From Cyclobacterium roseum (GTDB lineage Bacteria > Bacteroidota > Bacteroidia > Cytophagales > Cyclobacteriaceae), in the NCBI RefSeq assembly GCF_010119225.1, contig NZ_WNKF01000017.1, forward strand, positions 1-64,000: a DNA stretch of 64,000 bases. Direction: 5' to 3'. Position 1 is the first letter of the stretch; each line of letters begins with the position of its first letter. Both the position numbers and the translations under genes were made by a program. Positions 56,016-64,000 of this stretch are shown here, piece after piece. The notes beneath the pieces were generated by a model, which ran no database searches, had not been told where the DNA came from, and was given only the letters and a program-made list of their open reading frames with translations.

Positions 56016-57719
56016 TTGAATAACAAAGAAATCGTCAAAACGTTGCAGCTTACCATGCAGTTAATGGAACTGCATGAGGAGAACGCCTTCAAAATCAGGG
56101 GGTACCAATCTGCCATCACGGGAATTGAACGGGAAGGGGTATCCCTGGAAAAACTGAATCCAGCCCAGTTGCAGGAATTACCGGGAATTGGGAAAAGCAT
56201 AGCCGAAGCGATCGTCCAAATCCGGGAAAGCGGAACGCATCCCTTTCTTGACGGGCTACTGGAAAAGACCCCACAGGGAATTCTCGAACTTCTTAAAATA
56301 AAGGGCTTAGGGCCAAAAAAGATCAAAACCCTTTGGCAGGAATTGGAAATCACTTCTACCCATGAACTGATGGAGGCTTGCCAATCGGGCCAGGTGGCTA
56401 AAATCAAGGGATTTGGAGCAAAAACCCAAGAAAGCATCATTCAGAAACTGGAATTTAATGCAGCCAATAAGGGGAAGTGGCTGTATGCAGACATTGATGC
56501 AGAAGGAGCCTTGGTTATGGCTGCATTGAAAAAGGTGCTGGAAAATGAACCAGTAGCCGCAGTGGGGGCCTACGGTAAAATGGCTGAAATCGTGGAGGAA
56601 CTGACCTTTTTAATTGGAACCGACCGACCAAAAGATACCCTTAAAAAGATTGGTAAAATAGAGGAGCTGCACCGGGATGACCGTCTGTGCAGCCCGTTTC
56701 GCTGGCAGGGCGAATGGAAAGAAATGGGACTGAAGGCAATCCTGCTTTTGACCGAAAAAGATAAATTTATCCGAAAAAAACTCCTCCTGACTTCCAGTCC
56801 CGCGCACTTGCTGCACCCGGTGGAAGGGAACAGTACCCTGGGAGAACATTTTTACCAAAAAACCTTTTCCTCAGAAGAGGAAGCCTACGCCAGTGCAGGA
56901 TTGCCACACATTCCGGCAGACTTGCGAGAAGGAAACGGAGAATTGGAATGGGCTCAAGATCATTCCCTGGACGAATTAGTAACGCTAGAGGACTTAAAAG
57001 GTCCCCTCCACAACCATTCGACCTACAGTGATGGAAAGAATAAACTGGAAGATTTGGCAGTGTACTGCAAATCAGCCGGATACGAGTACCTGGGGATCGC
57101 AGATCACAGCCGCTCTGCCTTTTATGCCAATGGGCTGGACGAGGACCGGATCCGAATTCAGCATGAAGAAATAGACCGCCTGAACGCCAATCTCGCTCCC
57201 TTTCGAATTTTTAAAGGCATCGAAAGTGACATCCTCCCAGATGGCAGCCTGGATTACTCCGCAGACGTACTGTCCAGCTTTGATTACATCGTAGCTTCCA
57301 TCCATTCCGGTTTAAGTATGGACTCCAAAAAGGCCACCGAGCGATTGATTAGGGCTATTCAAAATCCTCACACCACCATTCTGGGCCACCCTACCGGAAG
57401 ATTGCTTCTTCGAAGAGAAGGCTACCCAATTGATCATCGGGCAGTCATCGATGCTTGTGCACACTACCAGGTAGTCATCGAGATCAACGCCAATCCCTGG
57501 CGCCTTGACCTGGATTGGCGTTGGGTCAGGTATGCGATGGAGCAGGGAGTGACGCTGAGTATTAATCCGGATGCGCATGAAAATGAGGGAATCAACGACA
57601 TGAAATACGGGGTAATCGTAGGAAGAAAGGGCGGTTTAACCAAAGACATGACCCTTAATACCCAATCAGTGGAAGAACTGACCCACTTTTTCGAAGCGCG
57701 CAAAAAAAATAAATTATGA
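56016..57719 (+). CDS. PolX-like protein with degenerate polymerase site and intact PHP domain
   Basis: About 567 residues laid out like bacterial DNA polymerase X: N-terminal helix-hairpin-helix 8-kDa-type region (LPGIGKSIAEAIVQIRESG, IKGLGPKKIKTLW), polymerase-like middle, and C-terminal PHP domain (from about 325; LHNHSTYSDGKN with His332 and His334, later GHPTGRLL and NPDAHENEG). Where active PolX carries GS-x-RRGKET...D-x-D, this protein has GAYGKMAEIVEELTFLIGTD: the arginines and both aspartates are gone, and the third catalytic Asp region reads GLKAILLLTEKDKF. The polymerase is probably dead, while the PHP nuclease/phosphatase looks active. A GTG at 55977 opens the frame, but TTG at 56016 (MNNKEIVKTLQL) matches PolX openings. 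Confidence 0.85.
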   Translation: MNNKEIVKTLQLTMQLMELHEENAFKIRGYQSAITGIEREGVSLEKLNPAQLQELPGIGKSIAEAIVQIRESGTHPFLDGLLEKTPQGILELLKIKGLGPKKIKTLWQELEITSTHELMEACQSGQVAKIKGFGAKTQESIIQKLEFNAANKGKWLYADIDAEGALVMAALKKVLENEPVAAVGAYGKMAEIVEELTFLIGTDRPKDTLKKIGKIEELHRDDRLCSPFRWQGEWKEMGLKAILLLTEKDKFIRKKLLLTSSPAHLLHPVEGNSTLGEHFYQKTFSSEEEAYASAGLPHIPADLREGNGELEWAQDHSLDELVTLEDLKGPLHNHSTYSDGKNKLEDLAVYCKSAGYEYLGIADHSRSAFYANGLDEDRIRIQHEEIDRLNANLAPFRIFKGIESDILPDGSLDYSADVLSSFDYIVASIHSGLSMDSKKATERLIRAIQNPHTTILGHPTGRLLLRREGYPIDHRAVIDACAHYQVVIEINANPWRLDLDWRWVRYAMEQGVTLSINPDAHENEGINDMKYGVIVGRKGGLTKDMTLNTQSVEELTHFFEARKKNKL

Positions 57720-58003
57720 AAGGACCCACAAACAAGGCGGAAACGTATTTGACCCGCTCCTTTTTAGCCGGATTGGCCGGCATTCTTTTTTGTATGGTAC
57801 CATTGGTACTTCTTGCCTGGCAATTACCCGGAACCGCCTATGGCAGTTATTTTACGGGGATTGGATTGGCCTTTCAGCTTTTAGGAATCAGCCTGTCAGT
57901 ATTGGTCCTGAGAGCGAGAAATCTGGATCCAGCTCAAAAGGAAAAAGCAAAAAAAATGGTTTTGGTTCTGGGCGTGGCCTTTTTATTTTTCGTTTTGGTT
58001 TGA
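57716..58003 (+). CDS. Small two- to three-helix membrane protein
   Basis: A 95-residue protein with three hydrophobic segments (FLAGLAGILFCMVPLVLLAW, IGLAFQLLGISLSVLVL and MVLVLGVAFLFFVLV). No family recognised. Its ATG overlaps the PolX stop by 4 bases (ATGA), so it is translationally coupled to it. Confidence 0.75.
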   Translation: MKGPTNKAETYLTRSFLAGLAGILFCMVPLVLLAWQLPGTAYGSYFTGIGLAFQLLGISLSVLVLRARNLDPAQKEKAKKMVLVLGVAFLFFVLV

Positions 58004-58190
58004 TCGTGGTTTTAGCATAGCCATCAGCTTTATCCGAGAGAATTTCTATAATCCAAATCCAATTGGGCGGTTTGGAAATTTATATTTCCGCCTCGGCGGG
58101 AAGACCATTTTATCATAAAATTCTTGCGGTAATTCGCTCAAAATCATACCTTGAACCACTGAGAAATGTATTCCAGCCAAATAACCTAAC

Positions 58191-59132
58191 ATGCAAAGAA
58201 GAACATCCATCAAAAAAATCCTTTGGGCGGCCGGATCCGGTTTGATCTTGCCTGGAGTTAATACCAATGCGTTCTCCCAGCCTTACTCCAACATGCGGGC
58301 ACCGGCTCCGTTTTACCTGTTCACCAAAGTGCTTCAATGGCTGCCCCTCCGCGAGCTGCCGGATACTGTGAAGACTCTGGGATTTGAGGGAATAGACCTT
58401 CCGGTTAGAAAAAACGGTTTTTTTGATAAAGATGAATTATCAAAAAAATTACCGGCTATTGTCGCCGCAAGTGAGCGACTGGGGCTGAATCGGCCAGTCC
58501 TCACCACCGACATGAATGTCGGACAAATGGGCCAAATGGATGAGTTTCTACGGATACTGGCTGGAGAGGGAATAAAGGATTACCGGATGGGGTACCTCTC
58601 ATTTGCCTCAAAAAATATTGTAGGGGAGCTTAAAAAACTTAACGGAGAAATGAGACGCTTAGCAGAACTCCATGCCAAACATGGTGTAACCGGACACTAC
58701 CAAAACCACGCCGGGAAAAGAATCGGAGGGTCGGTATGGGAAATTTACCACCTGTTGGAGGGCATTGATCCGGATCATATCGGGGTACAGTTTGACTTGA
58801 GGCATTCCCAGGTAGAGGGCTACCAGTCCTACGAAAACATCTTTCACCTGATTAGTGATCAAATCAGAAGCTTTGACCTCAAAGACTTTGTTTGGGGCAA
58901 TCCATCCAACAAAAAGGATCAGCCCATAAATGTACCGTTGGGTGACGGAAACGTAAACTTCCAGCTACTGCTGGAACACGAAGGGTTTACGGGAAGTCTG
59001 CCCAAAATACTCCATGTGGAATACGACCTGGGCGGGGCAGAGCATGGCGACTCCTCCCCTACAATGGATAAAAAGGAAATTTTAGCTGCCATAGAAAAGG
59101 ATGTAATGACCTACCGGCAAATGATGTCCTGA
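58191..59132 (+). CDS. TIM-barrel sugar phosphate isomerase/epimerase family protein, exported
   Basis: A 313-residue AP-endonuclease-2-type TIM barrel. It opens with QRRTSIKKILWAAGSG, a twin-arginine-like signal, so it is probably exported by Tat or Sec. Barrel segments include GFEGIDLPVRKNGFF, GVTGHYQNHAGKRIGGSVWE and GVQFDLRHSQVEGYQS (metal-binding histidine/aspartate), then DLKDFVWGN and LHVEYDLGGAEHGD. Related Bacteroidota proteins isomerise sugars or degrade inositol-type compounds, but the substrate here is unknown. Its stop directly abuts the convergent DUF4202 gene. Confidence 0.85.
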   Translation: MQRRTSIKKILWAAGSGLILPGVNTNAFSQPYSNMRAPAPFYLFTKVLQWLPLRELPDTVKTLGFEGIDLPVRKNGFFDKDELSKKLPAIVAASERLGLNRPVLTTDMNVGQMGQMDEFLRILAGEGIKDYRMGYLSFASKNIVGELKKLNGEMRRLAELHAKHGVTGHYQNHAGKRIGGSVWEIYHLLEGIDPDHIGVQFDLRHSQVEGYQSYENIFHLISDQIRSFDLKDFVWGNPSNKKDQPINVPLGDGNVNFQLLLEHEGFTGSLPKILHVEYDLGGAEHGDSSPTMDKKEILAAIEKDVMTYRQMMS

Positions 59133-59741
59133 TTAGGCTTCATCTGCCAGGGCTTTTGACAGTACCTTACTGGCAGCAGCGGAGTGGTTCAGGGTTAGGG
59201 CTTTTTGCCTTCCTTTTTCAGACATTTTATTCCAGGTTTTCTGAATAATGGCGATCAGTTTGGATTCTTCATGCTGGTGTTTTTGGTGAAATGCTTCAAA
59301 GTAATATTTCAAAAACACCAGGCAGATCACATCCTCCAGTGCCTGAACCCCAGGATCCGTTTTCAGCCTCCTTTTATTGAGAAAGTCATCTACTTTACGA
59401 ATTTCCTCCTGGGAATAACCGTTTGCTAGCATGATTTCACCTGCCATTTTTCCGTGAAATTGCTTGAGTTTGGTTCGCCAAAGCAGGTAACCTTTTCTAT
59501 CCATGGGGTAGTTCTCTCTGGGAATCGACCAACGGCTAATATGTTGACATCGGGCAGCCACTCGCAAGCTTTCCTCGGCATCCGGATAGGTTTCCATCAA
59601 CATCTCGGACATGCGTATGCCGTAAATTAATTCTTTGGCAATGGATTTGCCGTTTACCATTTCCTGATTTGGATCCTGTGCATTGACGGCATCTATATCT
59701 TTGATGGTGTTTTTAAACCGGGATTCGTTGGATTCACTCAT
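59133..59741 (-). CDS. DUF4202 family protein
   Basis: A 202-residue, largely helical cytoplasmic protein. The block AARCQHISRWSIPRENYPMD and the following GYLLWRTKLKQFHGKMAGEI, with HD-like histidines, identify DUF4202. The function is unknown. It is convergent with the TIM-barrel gene; stops are adjacent without a gap, so no terminator separates them. Confidence 0.88.
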   Translation of the reverse strand: MSESNESRFKNTIKDIDAVNAQDPNQEMVNGKSIAKELIYGIRMSEMLMETYPDAEESLRVAARCQHISRWSIPRENYPMDRKGYLLWRTKLKQFHGKMAGEIMLANGYSQEEIRKVDDFLNKRRLKTDPGVQALEDVICLVFLKYYFEAFHQKHQHEESKLIAIIQKTWNKMSEKGRQKALTLNHSAAASKVLSKALADEA

Positions 59742-59952
59742 AGTTTACTAGTAATTGGAGAAATAAATGTACAAACAAGCAATGCATTTCACAACAGTCC
59801 CTTGCAATTCACGGGTTGGCAACCTTGGTAGGGTCACTATAAAAAGAAAAGCCATTTGATTTAGTAAAGGCCTAAACGGTATTTCGCAAAGTGAAGCGAT
59901 ATAAGTTTATGAAACGGGCGGGGGTTTTCCGTGCATCTTTAATAAATTTGTT

Positions 59953-59960
59953 TAATTTTG
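59953..59960 (+). promoter_or_regulatory. Candidate -7 element of carB
   Basis: TAATTTTG fits TAnnTTTG, 43 bases before the carB ATG. No -33 TTG at the usual distance was found. Confidence 0.45.
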
Positions 59961-60003
59961 CACCAATTTAGCCAAAAGTAAAGCACTTCTAAAACCATCA
60001 AGC

Positions 60004-62823
60004 ATGCCAAAAGACAGTAGCATCAAACATGTCCTCATCATCGGAAGCGGGCCCATCATCATTGGTCAGGCCTGTGAATTTGATTACGCCGGCTCCCAGG
60101 CAGCCCGTTCCCTCCGGGAAGAAGGAATCAAAGTAACCCTTATCAATTCCAATCCGGCCACTATAATGACCGATCCGGTGACGGCTGACAATGTTTACTT
60201 GTTGCCTTTGGAGAAAAAATCCATCGTTCAGATTTTAAAAGAGCACCCGGATATTGATTGTGTATTACCGACCATGGGCGGACAGACAGCACTTAATCTT
60301 GCCATAGATTGTGACAAGGCGGGGATCTGGCAAAAGTTCGGCACAAAAATGATCGGCGTAGACATAGATGCCATTGAAACTGCCGAAAACAGGGAAAAAT
60401 TCAAGGCATTGATGGAAAAGTTGAACGTGGACGTTTGCATTGGGCGAACGGCTACTTCCTTTCTTCAGGGAAAAGAAATTGCCCAGGAAATCGGTTTTCC
60501 CCTGGTCATCCGACCTTCCTATACACTGGGAGGCACCGGAGGAGGTTTTGTAGACGGACCGGAAAGTTTTGAAAAAGCACTAAGCGCTGGCTTGCAAGCC
60601 TCCCCTACCCACGAGGTACTGATAGAGCAAAGTATTCTTGGATGGAAAGAGTACGAGCTGGAAGTATTGCGAGATAATATTGGCAATATGGTGGTCATTT
60701 GCTCTATTGAGAACTTTGACCCCATGGGTGTACATACCGGAGATTCGATCACTGTGGCCCCCGCCATGACGCTGCCGGATACCGTGTATCAGGAAATGAG
60801 AAACAAGGCTATTCGCATGATGGACGGCATTGGTAATTTTGCCGGAGGATGCAACGTGCAATTTGCAGTAAGTCCGGATAACCAAACCATCATTGGTGTG
60901 GAAATCAATCCCCGGGTATCCAGATCCTCCGCACTGGCGTCAAAGGCTACGGGATACCCCATTGCTAAAGTAGCAGCCAAACTCTCCATAGGCTACAATC
61001 TGGACGAATTGAAAAATTCGATCACTGGAAATACCTCCGCCTTTTTTGAGCCAGCCATCGATTACGTAATCGTGAAGATTCCAAGATGGAATTTTGATAA
61101 ATTTAAAGGATCTGACAGGAAACTGGGGCTTTCGATGAAAGCCGTCGGGGAAGTGATGGGAATCGGCCGTAACTTTCAGGAAGCGCTTCAAAAAGCTTGT
61201 CAATCGCTAGAAATCAAAAGAAATGGGCTTGGAGCCGACGGTAAAGAACTAAAAAATCAGGAAGAAATATTATATAGCCTGGCCAACCCAAGCTGGAACA
61301 GGTTATTTCACATTTACGATGCCTTTAAACTTGGGATTTCCTTCCGGACCATCCAAGATCTGACCAAAATTGACAAATGGTTTTTGAAGCAAATTGAAGA
61401 GTTGGTGCATTTGGACATCACGCTGGGAAAAGAGACCCTGCAGACCATCGATGCCGAACTCATGAAAAAAGCAAAGCATAAGGGGTATGCAGACAGGCAA
61501 ATAGCCCATTTACTGGGGTGTCTGGAAAGTGAGGTCTTCAACAAAAGAAGGGATGAAATGGGTATTCGCCGGGTATTCAAACTGGTAGATACCTGCGCTG
61601 CCGAATTTGAAGCCCAAACTCCCTATTTCTATTCCAGCTTCGGTGAGGAAAACGAATCTGAGGTTTCAGATAAGAAGAAGGTAGTCGTCCTGGGTTCAGG
61701 ACCCAACCGGGTAGGGCAGGGAATCGAGTTCGACTACTCCTGTGTTCACGGCGTGCTGGCAGCCAAAGAATGTGGCTATGAAACCATCATGATTAACTGC
61801 AACCCGGAAACCGTTTCCACGGACTTTGACATTGCGGATAAGCTTTACTTCGAGCCGGTATTTTGGGAACATATTTATGAGATCATTCTCCATGAAAACC
61901 CCATTGGTGTAATTGTGCAATTGGGAGGACAAACGGCGCTAAAATTGGCCGAAAAGCTGGATAAATACAACATACCCATTCTGGGTACCAGTTTCCGGGC
62001 GCTTGACCTGGCAGAAGATCGAGGACAATTTTCGACTTTACTCAAAGAAAACGGAGTTCCTTACCCCGAATTTGGCACCATTCACAGTACCGATGAGGCA
62101 CTGGAGCTGTGCAAAACATTAGGGTTTCCCCTATTGGTAAGGCCTTCTTACGTGCTGGGTGGCCAGGGAATGAAGATCGTCATCAATGAAAAAGAGCTGG
62201 AACAGCATGTAGTAAACGTGCTGCGGGACATTCCCAATAATGAAATACTGCTCGATCATTTTCTGGAAGGAGCCATTGAGGCCGAAGCTGACGCTATCTG
62301 CGACGGAGAAAATGTGTATATCATCGGTATCATGCAACATATAGAGCCGGCGGGGATCCATTCCGGCGACTCGTATGCCGTACTGCCTCCCTATAACCTC
62401 GGGGACCTGGTCATCCGGCAAATTGAAACCTTTACCGAAAAAATTGCTTTGGCGCTGGAAACCAAAGGCCTGATTAATATTCAGTTTGCCATAAAAAACG
62501 ATAAAGTTTACGTAATCGAAGCAAATCCCAGGGCATCCCGTACGGTTCCCTTTATCTGCAAAGCCTATAAGGAGCCCTACGTTAATTTTGCTACTAAGGT
62601 GATGCTTGGCGAAAAGAAAGTGACGGACTTCAATTTTGCCCCCATCAAAAAAGGGTATGCCATCAAAGAACCGGTTTTTTCATTTCATAAATTCCCAAAT
62701 GTCAACAAGGAACTGGGACCTGAAATGAAATCAACGGGTGAAGCCATTTATTTTATCGAGGATCTGATGGATGATTATTTTCTTAAAATCTATGCTGAGA
62801 GAAACCTTTACCTGAGCAGGTAA
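60004..62823 (+). CDS. carB: Carbamoyl phosphate synthetase large subunit lacking the MGS domain
   Basis: CarB makes carbamoyl phosphate from bicarbonate, ATP and ammonia delivered by CarA, for pyrimidine and arginine synthesis. Two homologous ATP-grasp halves are present: the first (about 1-545) opens VLIIGSGPIIIGQACEFDYA, the second (about 555-939) opens VVVLGSGPNRVGQGIEFDYS; each has its biotin-carboxylase-like grasp elements (PSYTLGGTGGG, PSYVLGGQGM). The protein ends at GEAIYFIEDLMDDYFLKIYA then ERNLYLSR, about 135 residues before the end of E. coli CarB (1073), so the C-terminal MGS-like allosteric domain (UMP/ornithine site) is absent. carA is not adjacent. Confidence 0.96.
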   Translation: MPKDSSIKHVLIIGSGPIIIGQACEFDYAGSQAARSLREEGIKVTLINSNPATIMTDPVTADNVYLLPLEKKSIVQILKEHPDIDCVLPTMGGQTALNLAIDCDKAGIWQKFGTKMIGVDIDAIETAENREKFKALMEKLNVDVCIGRTATSFLQGKEIAQEIGFPLVIRPSYTLGGTGGGFVDGPESFEKALSAGLQASPTHEVLIEQSILGWKEYELEVLRDNIGNMVVICSIENFDPMGVHTGDSITVAPAMTLPDTVYQEMRNKAIRMMDGIGNFAGGCNVQFAVSPDNQTIIGVEINPRVSRSSALASKATGYPIAKVAAKLSIGYNLDELKNSITGNTSAFFEPAIDYVIVKIPRWNFDKFKGSDRKLGLSMKAVGEVMGIGRNFQEALQKACQSLEIKRNGLGADGKELKNQEEILYSLANPSWNRLFHIYDAFKLGISFRTIQDLTKIDKWFLKQIEELVHLDITLGKETLQTIDAELMKKAKHKGYADRQIAHLLGCLESEVFNKRRDEMGIRRVFKLVDTCAAEFEAQTPYFYSSFGEENESEVSDKKKVVVLGSGPNRVGQGIEFDYSCVHGVLAAKECGYETIMINCNPETVSTDFDIADKLYFEPVFWEHIYEIILHENPIGVIVQLGGQTALKLAEKLDKYNIPILGTSFRALDLAEDRGQFSTLLKENGVPYPEFGTIHSTDEALELCKTLGFPLLVRPSYVLGGQGMKIVINEKELEQHVVNVLRDIPNNEILLDHFLEGAIEAEADAICDGENVYIIGIMQHIEPAGIHSGDSYAVLPPYNLGDLVIRQIETFTEKIALALETKGLINIQFAIKNDKVYVIEANPRASRTVPFICKAYKEPYVNFATKVMLGEKKVTDFNFAPIKKGYAIKEPVFSFHKFPNVNKELGPEMKSTGEAIYFIEDLMDDYFLKIYAERNLYLSR

Positions 62824-62843
62824 TATTCGGAACGCATCTAAAT

Positions 62844-62878
62844 CCCGGCCTTCTTACCCGAGGCCGGGCTATTTTTTA
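62844..62878 (+). terminator. Terminator after carB
   Basis: CCCGGCCT pairs with AGGCCGGG around an 11-base loop, followed by CTATTTTTTATT. It lies 21 bases after the carB stop. Confidence 0.87.
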
Positions 62879-63019
62879 TTAGGCTCGGGAGAAAACCAAA
62901 TTGGTTTTTCTATAATTTTTCTTTTAATATTGAATGGTGAAATGATAATTTCCGTTAGGAGATTAAGGGGATGGCGTATCGGTCCCTTTTCAATCACTGG
63001 ATTTTCAAAATTGGTTACC

Positions 63020-63274
63020 ATGATTTTAAAGATAATTATATTCTTCATCGCACTGGGTTGGATATTTTCAAGTCTGCTTCGTTACTTCCTGAATAGCAAA
63101 CTAAAAAAGTTTGCCGATCAGGTTCAGGCTGCTCAACGGGAAGAAGCTAGAAAAAAAAATAAACCGAAGGACGGAAACGTAAACGTGGATTTCATGCCTG
63201 GGGACCGGAAAAAGGGATCCTCCGGGAACATTTCCGGTGGCGACTACATCGATTACGAGGAGGTAAAAGATTAA
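63020..63274 (+). CDS. DUF4834 family small membrane protein
   Basis: An 84-residue protein with one N-terminal membrane helix (ILKIIIFFIALGWIFSSLL) and a charged cytoplasmic tail ending GDYIDYEEVKD, the conserved end of DUF4834 proteins. Function unknown. The frame extends to 62930, but ATG at 63020 directly before the helix is the likely start. Confidence 0.78.
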   Translation: MILKIIIFFIALGWIFSSLLRYFLNSKLKKFADQVQAAQREEARKKNKPKDGNVNVDFMPGDRKKGSSGNISGGDYIDYEEVKD

Positions 63275-63368
63275 TAATAGAGGTACATTTTTTAAACTTA
63301 TTCCAATCCGCAAAAAGAATTTCTACTTTATTCCCAATTCCCCTATTTTTTAATAATTTTGGATAGGA

Positions 63369-63935
63369 ATGAAGCAATTCGTCGCCATACTGCTCTTAGG
63401 GTGTTTTACCTGCTACCATTTTGGGTTCTATGCCTTCTATGCAGCGTATCAATACAAAATTGAAAAGGATTGGGAGCAAAGGGTCTACCATGAATCTTTT
63501 GAGGGGAAGCGGGTCATGAAAATCCCGATGAAGCTTCCCTATTCATTTGAAGACGAAGGCTTTCAGCTGGCTAACATCCCCTTCAAACTGGACGGAAAAG
63601 CCTATCGGGCCATCAAAAAAAGATTTATTGATGACACCTTCGAACTGATTTACGTACCCGATCGGGCAAAAATCAATCTGGAAGTAAATACCAAACAGTG
63701 GGTATTATCCCTGGTGGAAACCACCAATTCAAGCGAGCAGAATAAAATAATCAGCCAACCATCGGTCAAGGACTACCTCCTTCCGCTTTTCTTCTTCCAT
63801 TTTTCTATTCCAGATTTGAGTCAATTCCACTGGAAGGAACTCCTTATCTCTAAATGGGATAAAATTTCAATTTGCATACCTTCTCCCCCGCCCTGGAATG
63901 CATTTTTTGCAACCCTGGCACATCACCTGAAATAA
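63369..63935 (+). CDS. Membrane-anchored protein of unknown function
   Basis: A 188-residue protein with an N-terminal membrane anchor or signal segment (about 1-25, QFVAILLLGCFTCYHFGFYA) and a soluble domain of about 160 residues rich in aromatic and charged residues (IPMKLPYSFEDEGFQLANIP, RFIDDTFELIYVPDRAK). No family recognised. It follows the DUF4834 gene on the same strand after 94 bases. Nothing is seen in the remaining 65 bases of the window. Confidence 0.72.
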   Translation: MKQFVAILLLGCFTCYHFGFYAFYAAYQYKIEKDWEQRVYHESFEGKRVMKIPMKLPYSFEDEGFQLANIPFKLDGKAYRAIKKRFIDDTFELIYVPDRAKINLEVNTKQWVLSLVETTNSSEQNKIISQPSVKDYLLPLFFFHFSIPDLSQFHWKELLISKWDKISICIPSPPPWNAFFATLAHHLK

Positions 63936-64000
63936 AATTTTCTTTCTTCTTACCTGTTCGGCAAAACCGGTCTTTGGATTAATTGTCTCAAGGCCAGGCT

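Overview
The window reads as chromosomal DNA of a Bacteroidota bacterium, most likely order Cytophagales. The main signs are a type IX secretion protein with a gliding-motility type C-terminal domain paired with a PorP/SprF protein, a SusC/SusD pair, a secreted subtilase with a type A sorting domain, Bacteroidota-style promoters (TTG, about 18-20 bases, TAnnTTTG), and lineage-typical small families (DUF4924, DUF4202, DUF4834). Most of the window is ordinary core genome. No CRISPR array, rRNA operon, prophage or intact insertion sequence was seen.

Layout. 0.1-3.5 kb: a T9SS client and its PorP/SprF partner. 3.7-8.3 kb: purA, a STAS protein, a Fur-family regulator and a RelA/SpoT enzyme, all on the minus strand. 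8.3-12.0 kb: tRNA-Leu(TAG), trigger factor, clpP and clpX on the plus strand. 12.06-12.41 kb: a hairpin-rich non-coding stretch ending in a U-run hairpin, the best candidate here for an undescribed RNA. 12.4-28.4 kb, all minus strand: lpxB, a PTPS/QueD-type enzyme, a subtilase with lipoprotein, SusD and SusC, a PorE-like OmpA protein, queE, folD and lepA. 28.4-37.1 kb: an accessory island with two repeat families, an internally deleted ATPase pseudogene, an intact MNT-HEPN toxin-antitoxin pair, a decayed VapBC-like pair, a three-gene beta-propeller operon and an Rpn-type nuclease beside truncated lipoprotein genes. 37.3-45.6 kb: DUF922, DUF4924, an SF1 helicase, ACP phosphodiesterase, an M42 peptidase, a PurF-family enzyme and murI. 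45.6-50.3 kb: a small secreted protein behind a possible sigma-54 promoter, beside an NtrC-type regulator and a hybrid histidine kinase. 50.4-63.9 kb: cystathionine beta-synthase, pyrB, pyrR, a PolX-like protein, carB and several hypotheticals.

How the genes fit together. Pyrimidine (carB, pyrB, pyrR) and purine (purA, PurF-family) synthesis are scattered across the window. Envelope building is represented by lpxB and murI, proteostasis by tig, clpP and clpX, and stress signalling by the RelA/SpoT enzyme next to the Fur regulator. The SusC/SusD/lipoprotein/subtilase run looks like a protein- or peptide-acquisition locus whose protease leaves by T9SS; the window also holds PorP/SprF and PorE-like proteins of that system.

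Oddities worth following: a PolX protein whose polymerase catalytic acidic residues appear lost while its PHP domain is intact; a CarB without the C-terminal MGS allosteric domain; the structured intergenic region at 12.1-12.4 kb; the toxin-antitoxin and ATPase pseudogenes; and the paired promoter elements between murI and the small secreted protein. All family assignments come from reading motifs and domain order; no database search was run.
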